Positions 33,541-46,575 of a stretch of DNA of 64,000 nt are shown one piece after another. The DNA comes from Orychophragmus violaceus (lineage: Eukaryota; Streptophyta; Magnoliopsida; Brassicales; Brassicaceae), in assembly GCA_030180135.1 (NCBI GenBank), contig CM058232.1, forward strand, positions 94,724,630-94,788,629, written 5' to 3'. The position numbers and the translations under genes were made by a program. A model generated the notes under the pieces. The model was not told the origin of the DNA, searched no databases, and was given only the letters and a program-made list of their open reading frames with translations. Each line of letters begins with the position of its first letter. Positions within the stretch are counted from its first letter, which is position 1.

Positions 33541-36513
33541 ATAGGTTTCTATAATTTTTAAGGTTGTATTCTCCACGTTCTTGCAATAGGTTCGCGTCTT
33601 GTAAGGTTAAAAGAGTTCTGGAAGCTTATGATAGATTAACTTCTGTTCAACTGCTTGCTCTTAATAACCCTTCTCCTTCAAATGTTGAAAACGAGCTTGT
33701 AGCGAAATCTGCTTGGTCTGTGCTTAAACTGGCGGAAGAGAGGTTTTTCTTACAGCGTTCTAGAGTTAAATAGTTGGGTGAAAGTGACTCAAACACTCCT
33801 TTCTACTTCAGAATGACCACGGCTCGAAATGCGAATAACCCGGTCAAGTTTCTGGTCCGGTTAGATGGTTCTAGGCGTGAATCGCTTCAGGAAGTTCATG
33901 AGATTGCAATTGATCACTTACAGTCATCTTGCAAATGATAAAAGGTGTGTTCTGCCCAGATTTACAGGAGTTTTTGGATGAGCTGATTATTCTGAAATGC
34001 TCTGATAGCAAATACTTAGAGCTCTGCGTTCCTTTCACTGCGGAGATGATTCATAATTGTTTGTTCAAAATGTCGAACAATCGTACTCCGGGTCCGAATG
34101 GTTTCCCAGTGGAATTCTTTAAAGCTACGTGGTCTATTTTAGGCAGTGAGTTCATTCAGTCGGTTCTGCATTTCTTTGGGGAGGGCTTCATGCCCACCTG
34201 TCTAAATTCCACTTTTCTGGTGCTTTTGCCGAAGCGTCCTTGAGCAGATCAGATTACTGAGTTTCGTCCCATCTCTTGTCATAATACGCAATACAAGTTG
34301 ATTACGAAGCTGTTGTCCAACCGGCTGAAGTTGCTCTTACATTATTATTTTACCCAACCAAACAACTTTCGTCAAAGGAAGGCTCCTTCTCGAGAACGTC
34401 TTATTAGCATTAGAGGTCTTATTGAATTATCGCAAGACTTCTGGAGTTTAGAAGATCACTCTAAAAATTGATATCGCTAAGGCTTTTGATTCGGTAAGAT
34501 GGGACTTCGTTCTGAGCACTCTTCAATCTTACAACCTGCTGTCTCAATTTATTGGTTGGATTAAGGCTTGTGTCTGCTCTCCATCTTTCTCTCTCAGTAT
34601 TAATGGTGTTACTTCGGGGTATTTCAAAGGCAATACTGGTTTAAGACAAGGTGATCCTATCTCTCCAATTCTCTTTGTTATGATGATGAATATTCTTTCT
34701 CTTATGCTGGATAAAGCGGCAAAGAATGGTAATTTTGGCTATCATTGGGGTTGTGAGAATTTGGAGCTTACTCATCTCTGCTTCGCGGATGATTTATTGA
34801 TCTTCATTGATGGTACTTTGGAGTCGGTGGATGGTGTTCTAAGGGTTCTTTAGGAGTTTGAAAGGATTTCTGGATTGGCGGTAAACATTAAGAAGACCAC
34901 CCTTTTTAGCTCGTGCGTTGAGGATTCCGTCTTGACCGAGATCTCTCATTGGTTTAAGCTTACGCATGCTCCTCTTCCGGTCAGATATCTTGGTCTGCCG
35001 CTTTCTTCTAGGAAGTTATCAATAAAAGATTATGATCCGCTATTGCTTCAGATAAAGAAGAAAATGTCCTCTTGGACTTCTCGCTCTCTTTCCATGGCGG
35101 GCAGAATGACTCTTCTTAAGTTAGTGATTGCTGGAATTATTGGTTTCTGGTCTAGTGCTTTTGTTCTCCCGAAAAAGTAATGAAACAGATTAACAGCCTT
35201 TGTAGTTCATTTCATTGGCATGGTAAGATTGGTGTGGGGTACGGTGCTAAAGTGTCTTGGCTCGAAGTTTGCTTTCCTAAGAAAGAAGGCGGCCTTGGTA
35301 TGAGAAATATCCAGAGTTGGAACGAAACCTGTTGCCTCAAGATTATTTGGATGTTATTTTTTAGAGCAGGGTCGCTTTGGGTCGCTTGGATTAAAGGAAA
35401 ATATCTTTACTCTGCAACTTTCTGGGCGTTGAATGATTAAAATTATGCCTTCTCGTGGTCTTTTAGACAGCTTCTGATGATCAGGCATAAGGCTCCCAAG
35501 TTTCTTTCCATCAAGGTCAAAAATGGTGATTCTACTTTCTTTTGGTGGGATCCTTGGTGTCCTTTTGAATTGTTATATCATTTCTTGGGTGTGGATGGTC
35601 CGACAAGGATGGGTATCCCACTTTTTGCGACAATTGCGGACGTGATGCATAATCAGGTATGGAACTTGCCTTCAGCTCGCTCGGAAAAGCAGGTTCAATT
35701 ATATGCTTTCATTTCTATTCTTTCGATTGATGGTTCAGGTTGTGCTTATCATGTTTGGAGTGTGAATGACTTAGTGAAGAACAAGTTCTGTTCTAGGGAT
35801 GTTTGGAATGTGATTAGAGAGACTAGACCTGTTAAACCTTGGGCCCCTTTAATTTGGCATAAGGCTATTATTCCCCGACATGTGTCTACTGCCTGGCTTT
35901 TTGTTCTTGACAGGAACCCGACGTTGGAGCGTGTGGCGGCTTGGGGCTATGACACTGAGAGGACTTTCCTTCTTTGTGGAGAAGCTATTGAGAACAGAGA
36001 TCATCTGTTCTTCTCCTGCACTTATTCGCTGGATCTGTGGCGATCTATCACTACTCATCTTGGATTTTTGCATGCTCCTCATGCTTGGGACGCTGTCATG
36101 CTTTGGCTTAGCTCTAATCAGTCTAGTAAACATGTCAAGATTGGTTTACTCCAAGGTTGGCCGGCGACTATTTATTCGATTTGGCAAGAGCGTAATAATC
36201 GAGTCCACAATGGTACCACTCTTCATCCAAGTGTTCTCAGAAAGCAGATGTTTTTGACCCTCAAGATAAAATCCTCGGCAATGATCTCTCTTGGATTCGC
36301 GATCGGTCTCACTCTATCTCTGTTATGGACCCGTTGGCATCCCCCTTAGTTTCCTTCACTTCTGTAGGATCTTATGATCCTCTTCTTATCTTCTTAACCC
36401 ATTTCTTTATGTTCGGGTTCCACCCCTCCTTTTTCTTGTTTCTGATGCTTAGTTCTCTTGTATCTGTTTAACATTTATTTTAAATCTATGAAAGCCCTTT
36501 GTCAAAAAAAAAA
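33541..36513 (+). mobile_element. 5'-truncated L1-type LINE
   Basis: A non-LTR retrotransposon ending in an A run at about 36,503-36,513. The endonuclease is absent. A pre-RT segment, the RT and a carboxy-terminal zinc-binding RT-associated domain remain. Its 5' boundary is set only by the first recognisable sequence, and I found no convincing target-site duplication. Confidence 0.8.
33564..36349 (+). pseudogene. LINE ORF2 reverse transcriptase, broken
   Basis: Blocks in several frames: a pre-RT region (33,564-33,773); RT motifs N-R-T-P-G-P-N-G-F-P (34,079) and F-R-P-I-S-C (34,262); the catalytic F-A-D-D-L at about 34,785; Y-L-G-L-P-L at 34,988; and a zf-RVT-like domain (35,820-36,080) with W-H-K-A and C-x-E-x6-H-L-F-x2-C spacing. 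Numerous stops and frameshifts leave it inactive. It belongs to the plant L1 RT family. Confidence 0.85.
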
Positions 36514-37084
36514 ATCTAGACATGAGCATAAATCTTAAAATAGAGGAAAAAAGTGAAACAATCCAAAAAGTTACCAATAAAAAAATTACTGAAACTATAA
36601 GGCATGGAAAACTGAAGTATATAAATTTCTTAGAACATCTCCACTACAAGAAAAATATTGATAACTAATTTTAAAAATCATATAGTCAAATTTATTTTTA
36701 AAGAAAATCGAACCACTCATAATAAAACAAAGATAATTTGCATCTGATACTCAAAACTTATTGTATAATTAACCTGATGACCATACACCACTTCACTTAT
36801 TTTTAATCCCTAAGGTACCCCTAATATTCTATGAAAACACTATCGATATTAATGATTTTATGTATCTATGAAAAAATTGTTCACGTTTCTTTATTATCCC
36901 TTATTGATTTTGGCTCTATTTTTGCCTAGGAAACATGCGAAATTAATTGTGTATAATAAATTTATATTCGCATTCATTCAAAAATCCCAGTTCTTCCAAT
37001 CAATGCAGTTTTAAATCATAAGTTTCATATACTATTTTCATTTTCTAATTTTTTCGAGTGTAAGTTCTGTTTCGATCTTCGCTA
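36514..37084. other. AT-rich spacer
   Basis: No gene seen. A lone CACTACAAGAAAA at about 36,650 resembles a CACTA terminal sequence without an assignable partner or subterminal repeats. Confidence 0.4.
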
Positions 37085-39560
37085 ATGGTTGTTATATCGA
37101 AACTCGAGTCATTTGAATGTCAAAAAATTCCAGATTTAACATGCCGGATCTTCCCCATCGGTGAAGAACCCAATGGTCAGAGAGTCATCTCATACTTGAA
37201 ACCTAACCATATAAAGACCATTTTCAACGCGTTGGACGACGATGATGTGGCGTTCATCCACAACTCATCTTTTGGCAAACTTGGCGCCACTGTCGAAAAC
37301 CATCGTTCTCCGGTGCGTTCAGTCATTTGATCATAACCCGAATGTTGTATATTAAAAAGAAGCACAAGCTTTGGTTTCTTTTCGCAGGATGGCTGATACG
37401 GGTTTCCTCAAAATAGTTTGCCATCGTTATCAGACTGCCGTGTGGATGTTTCCCAAAGCCAACAAGAAAAACGTAATTTGGTTAAGTACATGACATATTG
37501 GGGAGAGTTGTTCGGGAAACTTGGGTCTTTGACAGTAGACTCCCTTACCAAGCTCTTGAAGAAGCGGATTGTGCATGAAAGGAACATCAGGATAAAGTAC
37601 GTGTTCCTTGCTATTACTGCTTTTGCCCTCTGTCCCACGAGCATTTTCCTAAGATTATAGACGAACACGTGGAGTTGATAAGGGATTTGGAAAATTTTCT
37701 TGCATATCCTTGGGGGAGGTTGTCGTTTGAAATGGTAGTCACTAGTATTAAGGCAAAAGAAGAGGTTGCTCTTTCCCAAAAATCGGTGACTGTTCTAGGT
37801 TTCTTCCATGCCTTTGAATTGGTAATGGTAGAATTGTGCCTGCGATAAAAAAAAGTTGTGGAGTTGGGGATGTCGTCTACTTTTCCGGAGTCATAAAGCG
37901 ATGTTGAATATGAAACGCTTAACACCATCGGCGCTCCTCTGGGTACGGATCCAACAGTGAAACAGATTCAGAGATCCATAGGGACAAACCTTGGATACCA
38001 CATCCAGACCAAACATTGAGAAGGTTTCACTTAGCTCTGTCCACTCCAGAGACATCGACGAGAAATGCGAGGTGTTAATATTTAGTTTAATGGCCTAACA
38101 GATGATGGTGGTAAGTTAAATTGAGAATTAACATCACTAATCAAATGTTATGTCCTCTCTATATGAATTCCCATTTCTTGGAATGTTGTAGATAACAGAT
38201 ACGTGTGTAACTAATTGATTTATTAACACTAAAACTAATAATGTTACTCGTGTATTAAGCAGTATTAGGCGGAGGGAAGTGTAACATACCTTCTGAGGCT
38301 GGGGTGGATATGAATGAGTCCAATTTTTCCTGGTCCGACGATGAGAAGGTCAACACGATGGTGAAACTTATTGGGGTGGGTTTCCATCTCCAAAATAAAT
38401 GTTCAAGGGTGGAATGACGACAACTGACCTGGAGAGAATTAAGAGGGAGAGGCAGGAGGCTAAGGATAAGAAGGATAATGAGAAATCTAATTAAATAAGC
38501 GGTGGTCTCTGTAACTTTAACGACAATCAAGTTGTTGAGACTCTCCAAATTATAAAGCGGACCATAAGTGAAACTGACATCAAAGTTTCAAGATGCATCA
38601 CTGATATCAGGGATGTAGAGGATGATGTACAAATTGCGGGTAGCCGTTTTGATGTCATGCTTAATAGTGCAATCAATACTAGAAATGATTCTGTCATCGA
38701 TGCCATCCAAAAGTTTCTGGATAAATCAACCATGAAGCCCAGTAACGTTAATGTAGTTGGGGAGAAATGTCCATGTAACACGGGTTTGAGACGCCCCTCC
38801 GAAGCGTGTGCACTGAAAAGCAGTCCAAGTGGTGGTGGCACATGTAACCGGAATGCTGATGATGTTGTCAATGACGTCTTAGGAAAACTACGGTTTGACA
38901 CAGAGAATGTAATTTATTTTATAGCTTACACCTGAATCTCAGTAATGGCTTTGCTAATGTTTTTATCGTAGGATTATCAAGACAAATCATCCGCAGTGTA
39001 ACACGGTGAAACATCCGAAATGGGGGAGGAAATGTCAATCCGTTTAGATATGTAACCGTTGCATTATATGCAATTCTTTTGTCTATTTTGGGAGTTACAT
39101 AGTCATATATTATATGTGCATATCAGGTTGAAGGGAATGTAAATGGCACGACAACATAATGCAGTGGTACTACAAATAATAGACGATGAACACAATGATA
39201 AAGGGGGAGTTGGTGATGATGCTATCAGCTTTGGCAGAAAGAGAAAGCGGTTACGAATCAGTCTGCTGCTCTCCAGGGGTATGAATGCACCAAGCTAACT
39301 CATGTGTGTGGTCAACTACAGCCGATTGTCTATAGCATATTTCTCGAAGAATACTATGAAATCAATTTTGCTAAGCTTGTCCAGTTGATCGAGGCCGTTA
39401 GGACGAAAAACATGTATTTGAAGCGTTGACTCATACCCTCTTGGAATACAGTTTCTATTGCTGCTACTAAACCTGAATTTGTGACAGCTAGCATTTACAA
39501 ATTTTTGGTAATTGCTTGAATGACTCACCAATTGTACCTCTTGCAGAGTCCATTACAATT
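37085..39560 (+). pseudogene. Decayed DUF1985-type (Ulp1-associated) gene
   Basis: The first exon (37,085-37,311) starts at an ATG and ends at a GT donor. Later blocks include Y-W-G-E-L-F-G near 37,496 and F-L-A-Y-P-W-G-R-L-S-F-E near 37,697, a hallmark of plant DUF1985/Ulp1-family transposon genes. A coiled region follows at 38,520-38,910. A last block at about 39,270-39,430 resembles the charged linker before the protease. No Ulp1 catalytic domain remains. Frameshifts are frequent. It probably belonged to a MULE like the one at 56-64 kb and was cut by the solo LTR. Confidence 0.65.
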
Positions 39561-40861
39561 TCACGGTAATGTCATGTAATGCCCCCTTCCCATTTTCCGC
39601 TGACCGATGAGTTGACCGGCCAACAATCAAACAAGAACATGACCGATCGAACCCGAGCAGCCATACAAGAAGAGTTTGTCACAATATGAAGCCAGAGACA
39701 TTCCGGTTTGAGCCAATGGCTCGAACCAAACCGTTCTTGACTCGTTTACCTCATTTCCACGATACAAAGCTTTTCAACCTGTACCGCTTCCACGACTTGT
39801 GTTCGGTTCGGACTAAACCGTATATCAGGAAATTATTCAGTTTTTATTACTTTAAAATCATAAAACTTTATTTATAACAATATACGGTTTAATACGAAAC
39901 GTTTAACAGGGTACCCACGAAATCCGAGACAGAAAGTAATGTCAAAATGTGTAAATAGACCGATGCCAAATGCCAACCCGAACCTACTTCGAGTGCTCTA
40001 CGCGTCCGTCGAGCTATGCCAAACCTCAAAAACACAAACGAGTCTAATGAGTAATCTAAGATTATCCAGTGAGACGACGCCCAACTAAAAGGCTACTAAT
40101 AATCTAATAATCCCGCCCAAACCCAAAATAACAATCAAGTACTACAGCTGATCACGTGCTACCAAGACGTGATGAGATCCACAACACACAAGCATTCAAA
40201 TAACAACACAATCAGCAACGAAAGAAATCGAGAAAACTGCGGCACATGCTCTTGATTAGACTCGGCCTATCTATCGCGGCTCTTCACAACTCCACACCAT
40301 CTAGGCCCACTTTTGAGAACTCGGTAACTTCCATGGGAACACTTAGCTACCACCATGGTAACTAAAACCTCCCACGACTTCTAGACGAAAACACGAAGTC
40401 CTACGGCTAGGGCACCGTTCTCCGTCCATCGATACGCGGTGACTCGAGCTACCCTTAGATAACCCAAGCTTTCATGCAGTCCGGCCCTAGGACATGACCC
40501 CGTATTCTCCAGACCACACACCTACCGGCGTCACTCAGTAGGTTAACACCATAACCAGAATCACCACCCGAAGGCACGTGAACCGATTACGTAACTACCC
40601 AAGGATCCAATCGGGTCGGAAGTACCGGAATGCCATCTCTAGACTTGCGGGATCTAACGCGCCCTATAGAGTCCTAATAATAGCAATGTAAACAAGCAGA
40701 CTCACTAGGACTCTATCACGCAATACCAACAAGGTCAAATAGAACTACACCCTTAATCCCCAGTCGATCCCGTCCTGCAAGTCCTATCACCAACCTCCAC
40801 ATCATCCGAACTTACCTAGACTTACCCGGTTCCGTAACATAGTAAGTATCTACCAGTGCAA

Positions 40862-41035
40862 TCTACTCGGCCCAACACCGAAGTAGATAAACAATCAAGC
40901 AATCAACAGTCTACTCGGCCCAACACCGGAGTAGATAAACAACCAAGCAATCAATAGTCTACTAGGCCCAACACCGGAGTAGATAAACAATCAAGCAATC
41001 AACATTCTACTCGGCCCAACACCGAAGTAGACAAA
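40862..41035. repeat. Four tandem 48-bp units with hairpins
   Basis: Units start at 40,862, 40,910, 40,958 and 41,006. Each has TCTACTCGG, the loop CCCAACA and CCGGAGTAGA or a close variant, so it can form a stem, followed by a TAAACAATCAAGCAATCAA-like linker. Confidence 0.9.
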
Positions 41036-41862
41036 AAAATAATCACAACACCACACAAACAATGATTTAGGTTATTGGTCTTTTAATCTTTCCCTTAACC
41101 TTAACTCATTCGATTAGCTACATTGGGATTAGTGGATTACTAATCCCATAGACGGCTTAATTCACATTTAATTCATTGTATCCCTTATATTCTTATTCTT
41201 AACCTCTTTGATCAATCAGCTTGAGATTAGTAAACTTACTAACGTCGTGACTTCACATTATTATTTAATTAATTCATTTAACTCGATAACCCAAACTATA
41301 GACTAATTAACCCACCCGTTGTTATATTCTAAGCATGTTATATATCTTAACCATATTTTAATTAACTCATAATTCCCCATCTATAGATTCATTTAGATAC
41401 ATTCTTAAATACATATATGCATATAGGTCATAGCATGCCGTTTTATATGTATGCAACACCCAATCAAGCAATCAAGGAAAGTATCAATCCAGTATCGATA
41501 TAATCTAACTAGCATGCATCTCTTTAACCTCACCATTTAATTAGTTAACCGAGTTATTAAACAACCTAGCCGTTCTAATTCAATCAATCGGGTATGCAAA
41601 CCCTAATACTACATTTTATTGATTACGGGTCGATATGATTCTAGTCTATATGCAACAAAAAATTTAGCCGACTCACAGTGATATCATGATGACGGATGGA
41701 TGGATAGGCGGAACCCACGAGGCCCGAACTAAACCCGCTGCTACCCCAAACCCTTCCCAAACTGTTGACTCGCTTTGACCCGAACTTGACTCGAGCGTCG
41801 ACCTTAGTGATTCCGATCGTATCTTCTCTAGAGCCTCTGGACCAATCTCATTTTATCTCTCC

Positions 41863-42370
41863 TATTTTTCTCCTCCTCTCTCTTCTGGTCTTCATCCTCT
41901 CTATCTCTCTCTCCTCCGGTTCTCCTTGGTCTCTCTCTCTCTCTTCTTCTCTGGTTCACCTCCATCTCTCTCTCTTCTTTTCCGGTTCTTCCTCTTCTAT
42001 TTCTTCTTCTTCTCCACGCTTCTTATTCTCTTCTTATGCTTCTCATGCTTCTTCTTCTCTCTCTTTTTCTTCTTCTTCATGCTTCTTCTTCTCTTCCCTC
42101 ATGCTTCTCTTATTCTTCTTATTCTTCTTCTTCTCCGGTCTTCTTCTCATCACGCTTCTCTTCTTATTCTTCTTCTTCTTCTTCTCCTTTTTTTTCTTCT
42201 TCTTCTTCTCCTCCTTCATCCTCCGGTCTTCTTCTCCTCCTTCCTCCGGTCTTCTTCTTCTCCCTCGGTCTTCGTCTTCTTCTTATTCTTCTCCTCCTCC
42301 TCCTCCTCCTTCTTCTTCTTCTTCTTCTTCTTCTTTTTCTTCTTCTTCTCTCTTTTTCTTTTCTTTGTTG
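41863..42370. repeat. TTC/CTT-rich polypyrimidine tract in the solo LTR
   Basis: About 500 bp of nearly pure pyrimidine on the plus strand, largely TTC repeats. Long open frames here encode only serine, leucine, phenylalanine and proline and are low-complexity artefacts. Confidence 0.9.
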
Positions 42371-43166
42371 GTGTGAGTAAAATGATCAACCCAAGGCCTA
42401 TTTTATAGCTGAAGAAACTCCATGGATTGAATACAACTGTCTAGACATCTGTCCTCCTCTTCATCTCAGCCAGCCACGCTACCCCACTACAATTCAGCCA
42501 AGTTCAATGCACTCTTCTCTTTAGCTTCTTCTCCAAGCAATAATGACAAATGTCCATTCATATAGAAGAGGTAGCTGGCACCATATGAGATATTCCACAT
42601 ATCACTGAGAAGTGTTTTATGACCAACTAGATTGCTCCAAACATTCTATAGAAGCTCACATTCCCGATTTCTTCCGATGCTTCGGTTTAACCGGTTTTGT
42701 GTTTAATTTATAAACTCCTTGGCTGCTTCTATAAATCCACCAAGACTTATTTTAAAATACTAGATTCTTTTAGATGAATTTAGCAATTTGAATCACTCCA
42801 ATTGGACACCGTAGCTCCGGTAATGGATTTTACAAGTTTCTTCGGTTTTATCGGTTTCCATTCCTGATAATCCGAAAACTTGTCTATGGTCCGTTTTCAC
42901 CGTTATTTGTCTTTTAAATGTTTTATTTACTTAAAATAATAACATTTGACCCATCTTAGCTTCCGGCTCACATTTTGATAAAATTAGTAAAATGCCCCTC
43001 ATTGTTTGGAAATTACAGAAATGTCCGTGTTGACTTTCTGATTGCCCGTTGACCAATTTTGTGAGACAGGGTATTACATGTCATACTTTCCAATATAAGA
43101 TGGGGAAGTCATGCCAAAATCTCATAATTTCCCGAACAACTTTGGGCCATGGACTATGTGATTGGT

Positions 43167-43800
43167 TTATAAACTATATGAAATAGAACCTTTGTGGATC
43201 ATGTCTATTGTGGCATGTCTCTGGAAGGCACATCTTTCGTCTACCGTACAAATATTTTTCTCCCTAACTCTTCTTATCTGGTACCAGTCAAAGTCAATCA
43301 TTTTTATAACATAGACACGCCAAGGGACATTACTCCCAACCCACTCTAGCACCAACATTTTTGGGTTTGATTTCTTGTTAAAGAACCATAATTTCTGGGG
43401 AAAAGCATATAGCGCCATGTGTGTTTTAAATCCAAATATGTTTTTTGAACATCATCCCTATGTAAACCTCCATTGTTATTATTACTAGAACCTTAATTAG
43501 AAAAACAAAACATGACATTAACATCCAACCTTTGTGTTAAAAAAGATATCCAAAAAACATTCATTGCTAAATATATATTTTGCAACTCAAAAGAAACCCT
43601 TCACATACCCGCACAACTGTCGAAGCAATCTTCTTCACCGGATGAATCATTTGTCTCTATCTTCATGACAACATTGTCGGAGCTTTGGTTCGGTATGTTC
43701 ATATCTTCAGTGTTCCCGTGAATATCATATTCTTCATATTTAGACATCATAGGTCTGCAACATCAACAAATAAGCCTGCAGATAAATATATGAGCACTGT
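43167..43800 (-). pseudogene. MuDR-like transposase amino-terminal fragment
   Basis: The segment V-L-E-W-V-G-x-N-V-P-W-R-V-Y-V-I-K (about 43,300-43,360), followed by I-C-T-V-D-E-R, matches the zinc-binding amino-terminal domain pattern of MuDR transposases (C-P-W-R ... H-T-C). Here the first zinc-ligand cysteine (the C of C-P-W-R) reads N-V-P-W-R and the histidine reads asparagine. Upstream (to about 43,800) is an acidic stretch typical of the variable amino terminus. The catalytic domain is missing, apparently lost before or at the solo LTR insertion. Confidence 0.6.
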
Positions 43801-44593
43801 GAATTTTTCCCTCAGTTTGGGTTGCATAGGCATATTGTTGCGCCGAAATCTTATTATTTCCAGAAACACCTGTATTTTCACGCAAGTAAGTGATCTCTCG
43901 CAATATAATTAGTTACCATACAAATAATATTCTAGTAGTTAATATAATATATGCTAAATAAACTATCTCGAAAGTTGTAATCTAATCCTTCCCCGCAACG
44001 TTAACTGCCTTCATTTCTTCGTCTGTATCATCACTGAGATTTTCCATTTGAAATTTTGGCTTCAGGATATTGGTATATAGAGTTTTGATGCCTCATCAAA
44101 CATCTTAAGATCCTCTGCGAAAAATATTCCTCCATTACACATGTTGGCGGGGAAGAAACCTGAGTAGGAAGGCATTCATAAAGGTGTCAATCATGAATTC
44201 AACTAAGAATATAATTATAAACTATATGAAATAGAACCTTTGTGGATCCTGTCGTTTAAAATTTTGTTAGCTGTGCTATCCACCACACTAGCTCTACATT
44301 CCCTTTAATGACCTCCCAATTAATTATTTGTTGGTGTGATCCCAGCACACACAGTTGAGATGGCCACTCCATTACCCTCATCATCCGTAGTTGTTGGGTT
44401 CGCTCCGGACATGTTGCTTCAATAAACGGTTAAAAACATCATAAAGTTACTACATATTATGTTTTCTTAAGTAAATACCTGATTATCGAGTTGTAGACGC
44501 CAGCATTTCCGGTCAAAACCTCCCTCCTATGCCAGGTATAGTTGGGTAAATAACGAGAATCAATTACAACTCACCATAATTCCCTGCTAAACA
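43801..44593. other. Decayed transposon flank, no gene
   Basis: No coding region recognised. It contains a 39-bp near-copy (44,215-44,253) of sequence at 43,169-43,207 that overlaps the end of the transposase fragment. Confidence 0.5.
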
Positions 44594-44835
44594 CACTATA
44601 AGAAAACATCGTTTTTGCGACTATACTTGTAGTCATAACACTAGGCCACTATTAGGGGACAATATAACTACTATTTTCTAACAATGGATTATTGGACGTG
44701 TATTAGTCGTTTATATACGACCAAAAATGGTTTTCGCCAATTTAGACGTCGATTTATGACTGAATAACGACCATTGTCGAGACCGAAAATAATAGCCACA
44801 GGCTAGTCGGCGATATGGCGACTATTTTTGCTTCT

Positions 44836-45635
44836 GATGTTAAGAGTCGTAGAACACTCATGAATTGGTCAGTACATGGGCAACTAATTCGCTACTTCGG
44901 GTATAGTTGTAACCAAGTCTTTTATTTTTCGCTATTGATACGACTAATATTCAACTTATTATTCTTGTCGCAGAGTAGTTGGGTATGCGTTGTATCATAT
45001 AGTATTTTGGATTTTTTGAAAGCAATATGAGATATTTTGGTTATAATTTACCTGTTTGTGGTAGATATACGGGTTTCAGAGCTAATCAATATTTGGAATA
45101 TGTAAAGTGTATAATCGCTCTTTTCCAACTTCTAATAAAAATGTATAAGTTGCAATATTATATATTAACTAAAATGTAAATCAAAGTTAATTAACCCTTA
45201 AAATAGAAACCAAACGCTTAGCAATCTTTACACTGTTTTTAAGGAATCAAAAATTAAAAATTAATAAGTTCTTAATAGTTATAGAATTAAGAGTGAAGGA
45301 GAGTTAGAAGCGTTCGAGAGTCTGGTGCTCGTTTGAGTACCATGTCGGAAGAGGCCTAGGGTAACTACACGAAATCAAAGAGGGAAATATGTTAGAAGTT
45401 GTTAATAATTTATATGATCATAAGATGTTCAATATGACAAGTTCAAAAAAATTCATACCATTCCATCAGATTGTTCAACTCCTCCAATGTTACACGATGA
45501 TAGTCAATTAAAGAATGCCATTCGATTCTTCTAAGCCAAGTAACCCCTAGGTTTAAAAAAATATATTCTCATAATTATGTTATATATTAATGTACTCATA
45601 TTTTCTTAAAAAATGTCAACATACCGCCAAATCTT
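44836..45635. other. CACTA internal non-coding DNA
   Basis: AT-rich. No gene or RNA recognised. Confidence 0.4.
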
Positions 45636-45639
45636 TCGA

Positions 45640-46575
45640 TCTAGAAAAATCGGAGCAAAACAAACAAATGCTTGTCTGGAACTTGTTCAAAACGCCTCGA
45701 CAATTTCTTAGCGGGTGGTCCATAGGCAACGCATTGTATGGCCCTCTTCCTTCAATTTAAACATCATTATTTAGTAAGGTTTAATTATAAGGTGATTATA
45801 AAACTCCAAAACTTAAACTTACTCGGCATCTCTTAGCGTGAATTGGACTTTAGCGCGTGTACGTGAATACGAATAGACCTTTGAAGAGTCATCTACCCAT
45901 TCAAGCTCTCCAACCCATGTTATAGCACCAACAACATCTATAGGAAACAATTCTTTTGAATATAAGTTAATCCCCTAAAAACAACAACCACAATTCTTCC
46001 AAATACGATGTTAGATTTTTCCATTTAATCTAATAATAATGTATTGTAAACAATACTTACCAATTGCATATTTATCTGAAACCATCCCGTCATTAATTCC
46101 TAGTATTGTATTGATGCTCAAGAGGTCATCCAAAGTTGTAGGATCGAAGTTCTCAGTGATGTTTGTCTCGTAAGTTATATAAATATCATTATACGTTGGA
46201 CATACTCTGTCATACTTTGGCCCTAACGAAGCCCTAAAACCTGAAAAATTAAACCAGCAACCTTCTTTCTGTAAAAGAAAAAGGAACTTCCGAGCGTTTT
46301 TCCAAAATCTAAGGCTTGAATCCGACTTCCCTGTTGATTATAACCAAAGGTTACAAAAGGAAGTACACAAATAAAAACGTATGGATTTATGGGTGCCCCC
46401 AATAAAAAGAAAAGGGTAAAATTAATTCCAAGGGATAAAAAAGTAGAAGAAAAATACCGACTCATCAAATAAAATTAATTCCAAGGGAGCATCATAGTGA
46501 GTAAAACACCACGCTCTCAAAACCTTGGCTCTAACATTCCAGCGATTACAATTTTGTAAAATTTTGAGTTTTCAG
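45640..46575 (-). pseudogene. RPA1-like (DUF223/OB-fold) gene fragment
   Basis: The minus-strand exon-like blocks, in order, are: W-N-V-R-A-K-V-L-R-A-W (about 46,520-46,545); Q-G-S-R-I-Q-A (about 46,318-46,335); a block with F-S-G-F-R then I-Y-I-T-Y-E-T-N-I-T-E (46,080-46,240); I-D-V-V-G-A-I-T-W-V-G ... V-Q-F-T-L-R-D (45,842-45,940); and Q-C-V-A-Y-G-P-P-A-K-K-L (45,690-45,735). This follows the order of plant RPA70-like single-strand DNA-binding proteins: first OB fold, linker, second OB fold. GT donors follow at least two blocks. Frame disruptions are present. It may be a gene captured by the CACTA element or the relic of a nested Helitron. Confidence 0.65.

Larger units (their letters stand above)
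39575..43078 (-). repeat. Solo LTR, 3.5 kb, Ty3/gypsy-like
   Basis: The ends are TGTAATGCCC and GGGTATTACA, TG...CA with a short inverted terminus. TGTCA flanks both sides (39,570-39,574 and 43,079-43,083). No gag or pol lies inside, so it appears to be a solo LTR left by LTR-LTR recombination. The reverse complement starts TGTAATACCCTG, a start I associate with Ty3/gypsy chromoviruses with long LTRs. Family assignment is inferential. Confidence 0.75.

Noticed and set aside
36649..36662. CACTACAAGAAAA as the left end of the CACTA element
   Set aside because: The 44,594 terminus pairs better with 54,408 (14 of 15, extending to ACA) and has matching subterminal GCGAC motifs; this one has none.
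40862..41035. CRISPR-like array
   Set aside because: Tandem units are contiguous without unique spacers and the DNA is a plant LTR.
41765..42408. Long serine/leucine-rich open frames
   Set aside because: They arise from a TTC/CTT polypyrimidine tract, overlap in three frames and are low complexity.
46223..46468. 81-codon minus-strand open frame as a separate membrane protein
   Set aside because: Part of it fits the RPA1-like gene (Q-G-S-R-I-Q-A); the hydrophobic part is probably intron.
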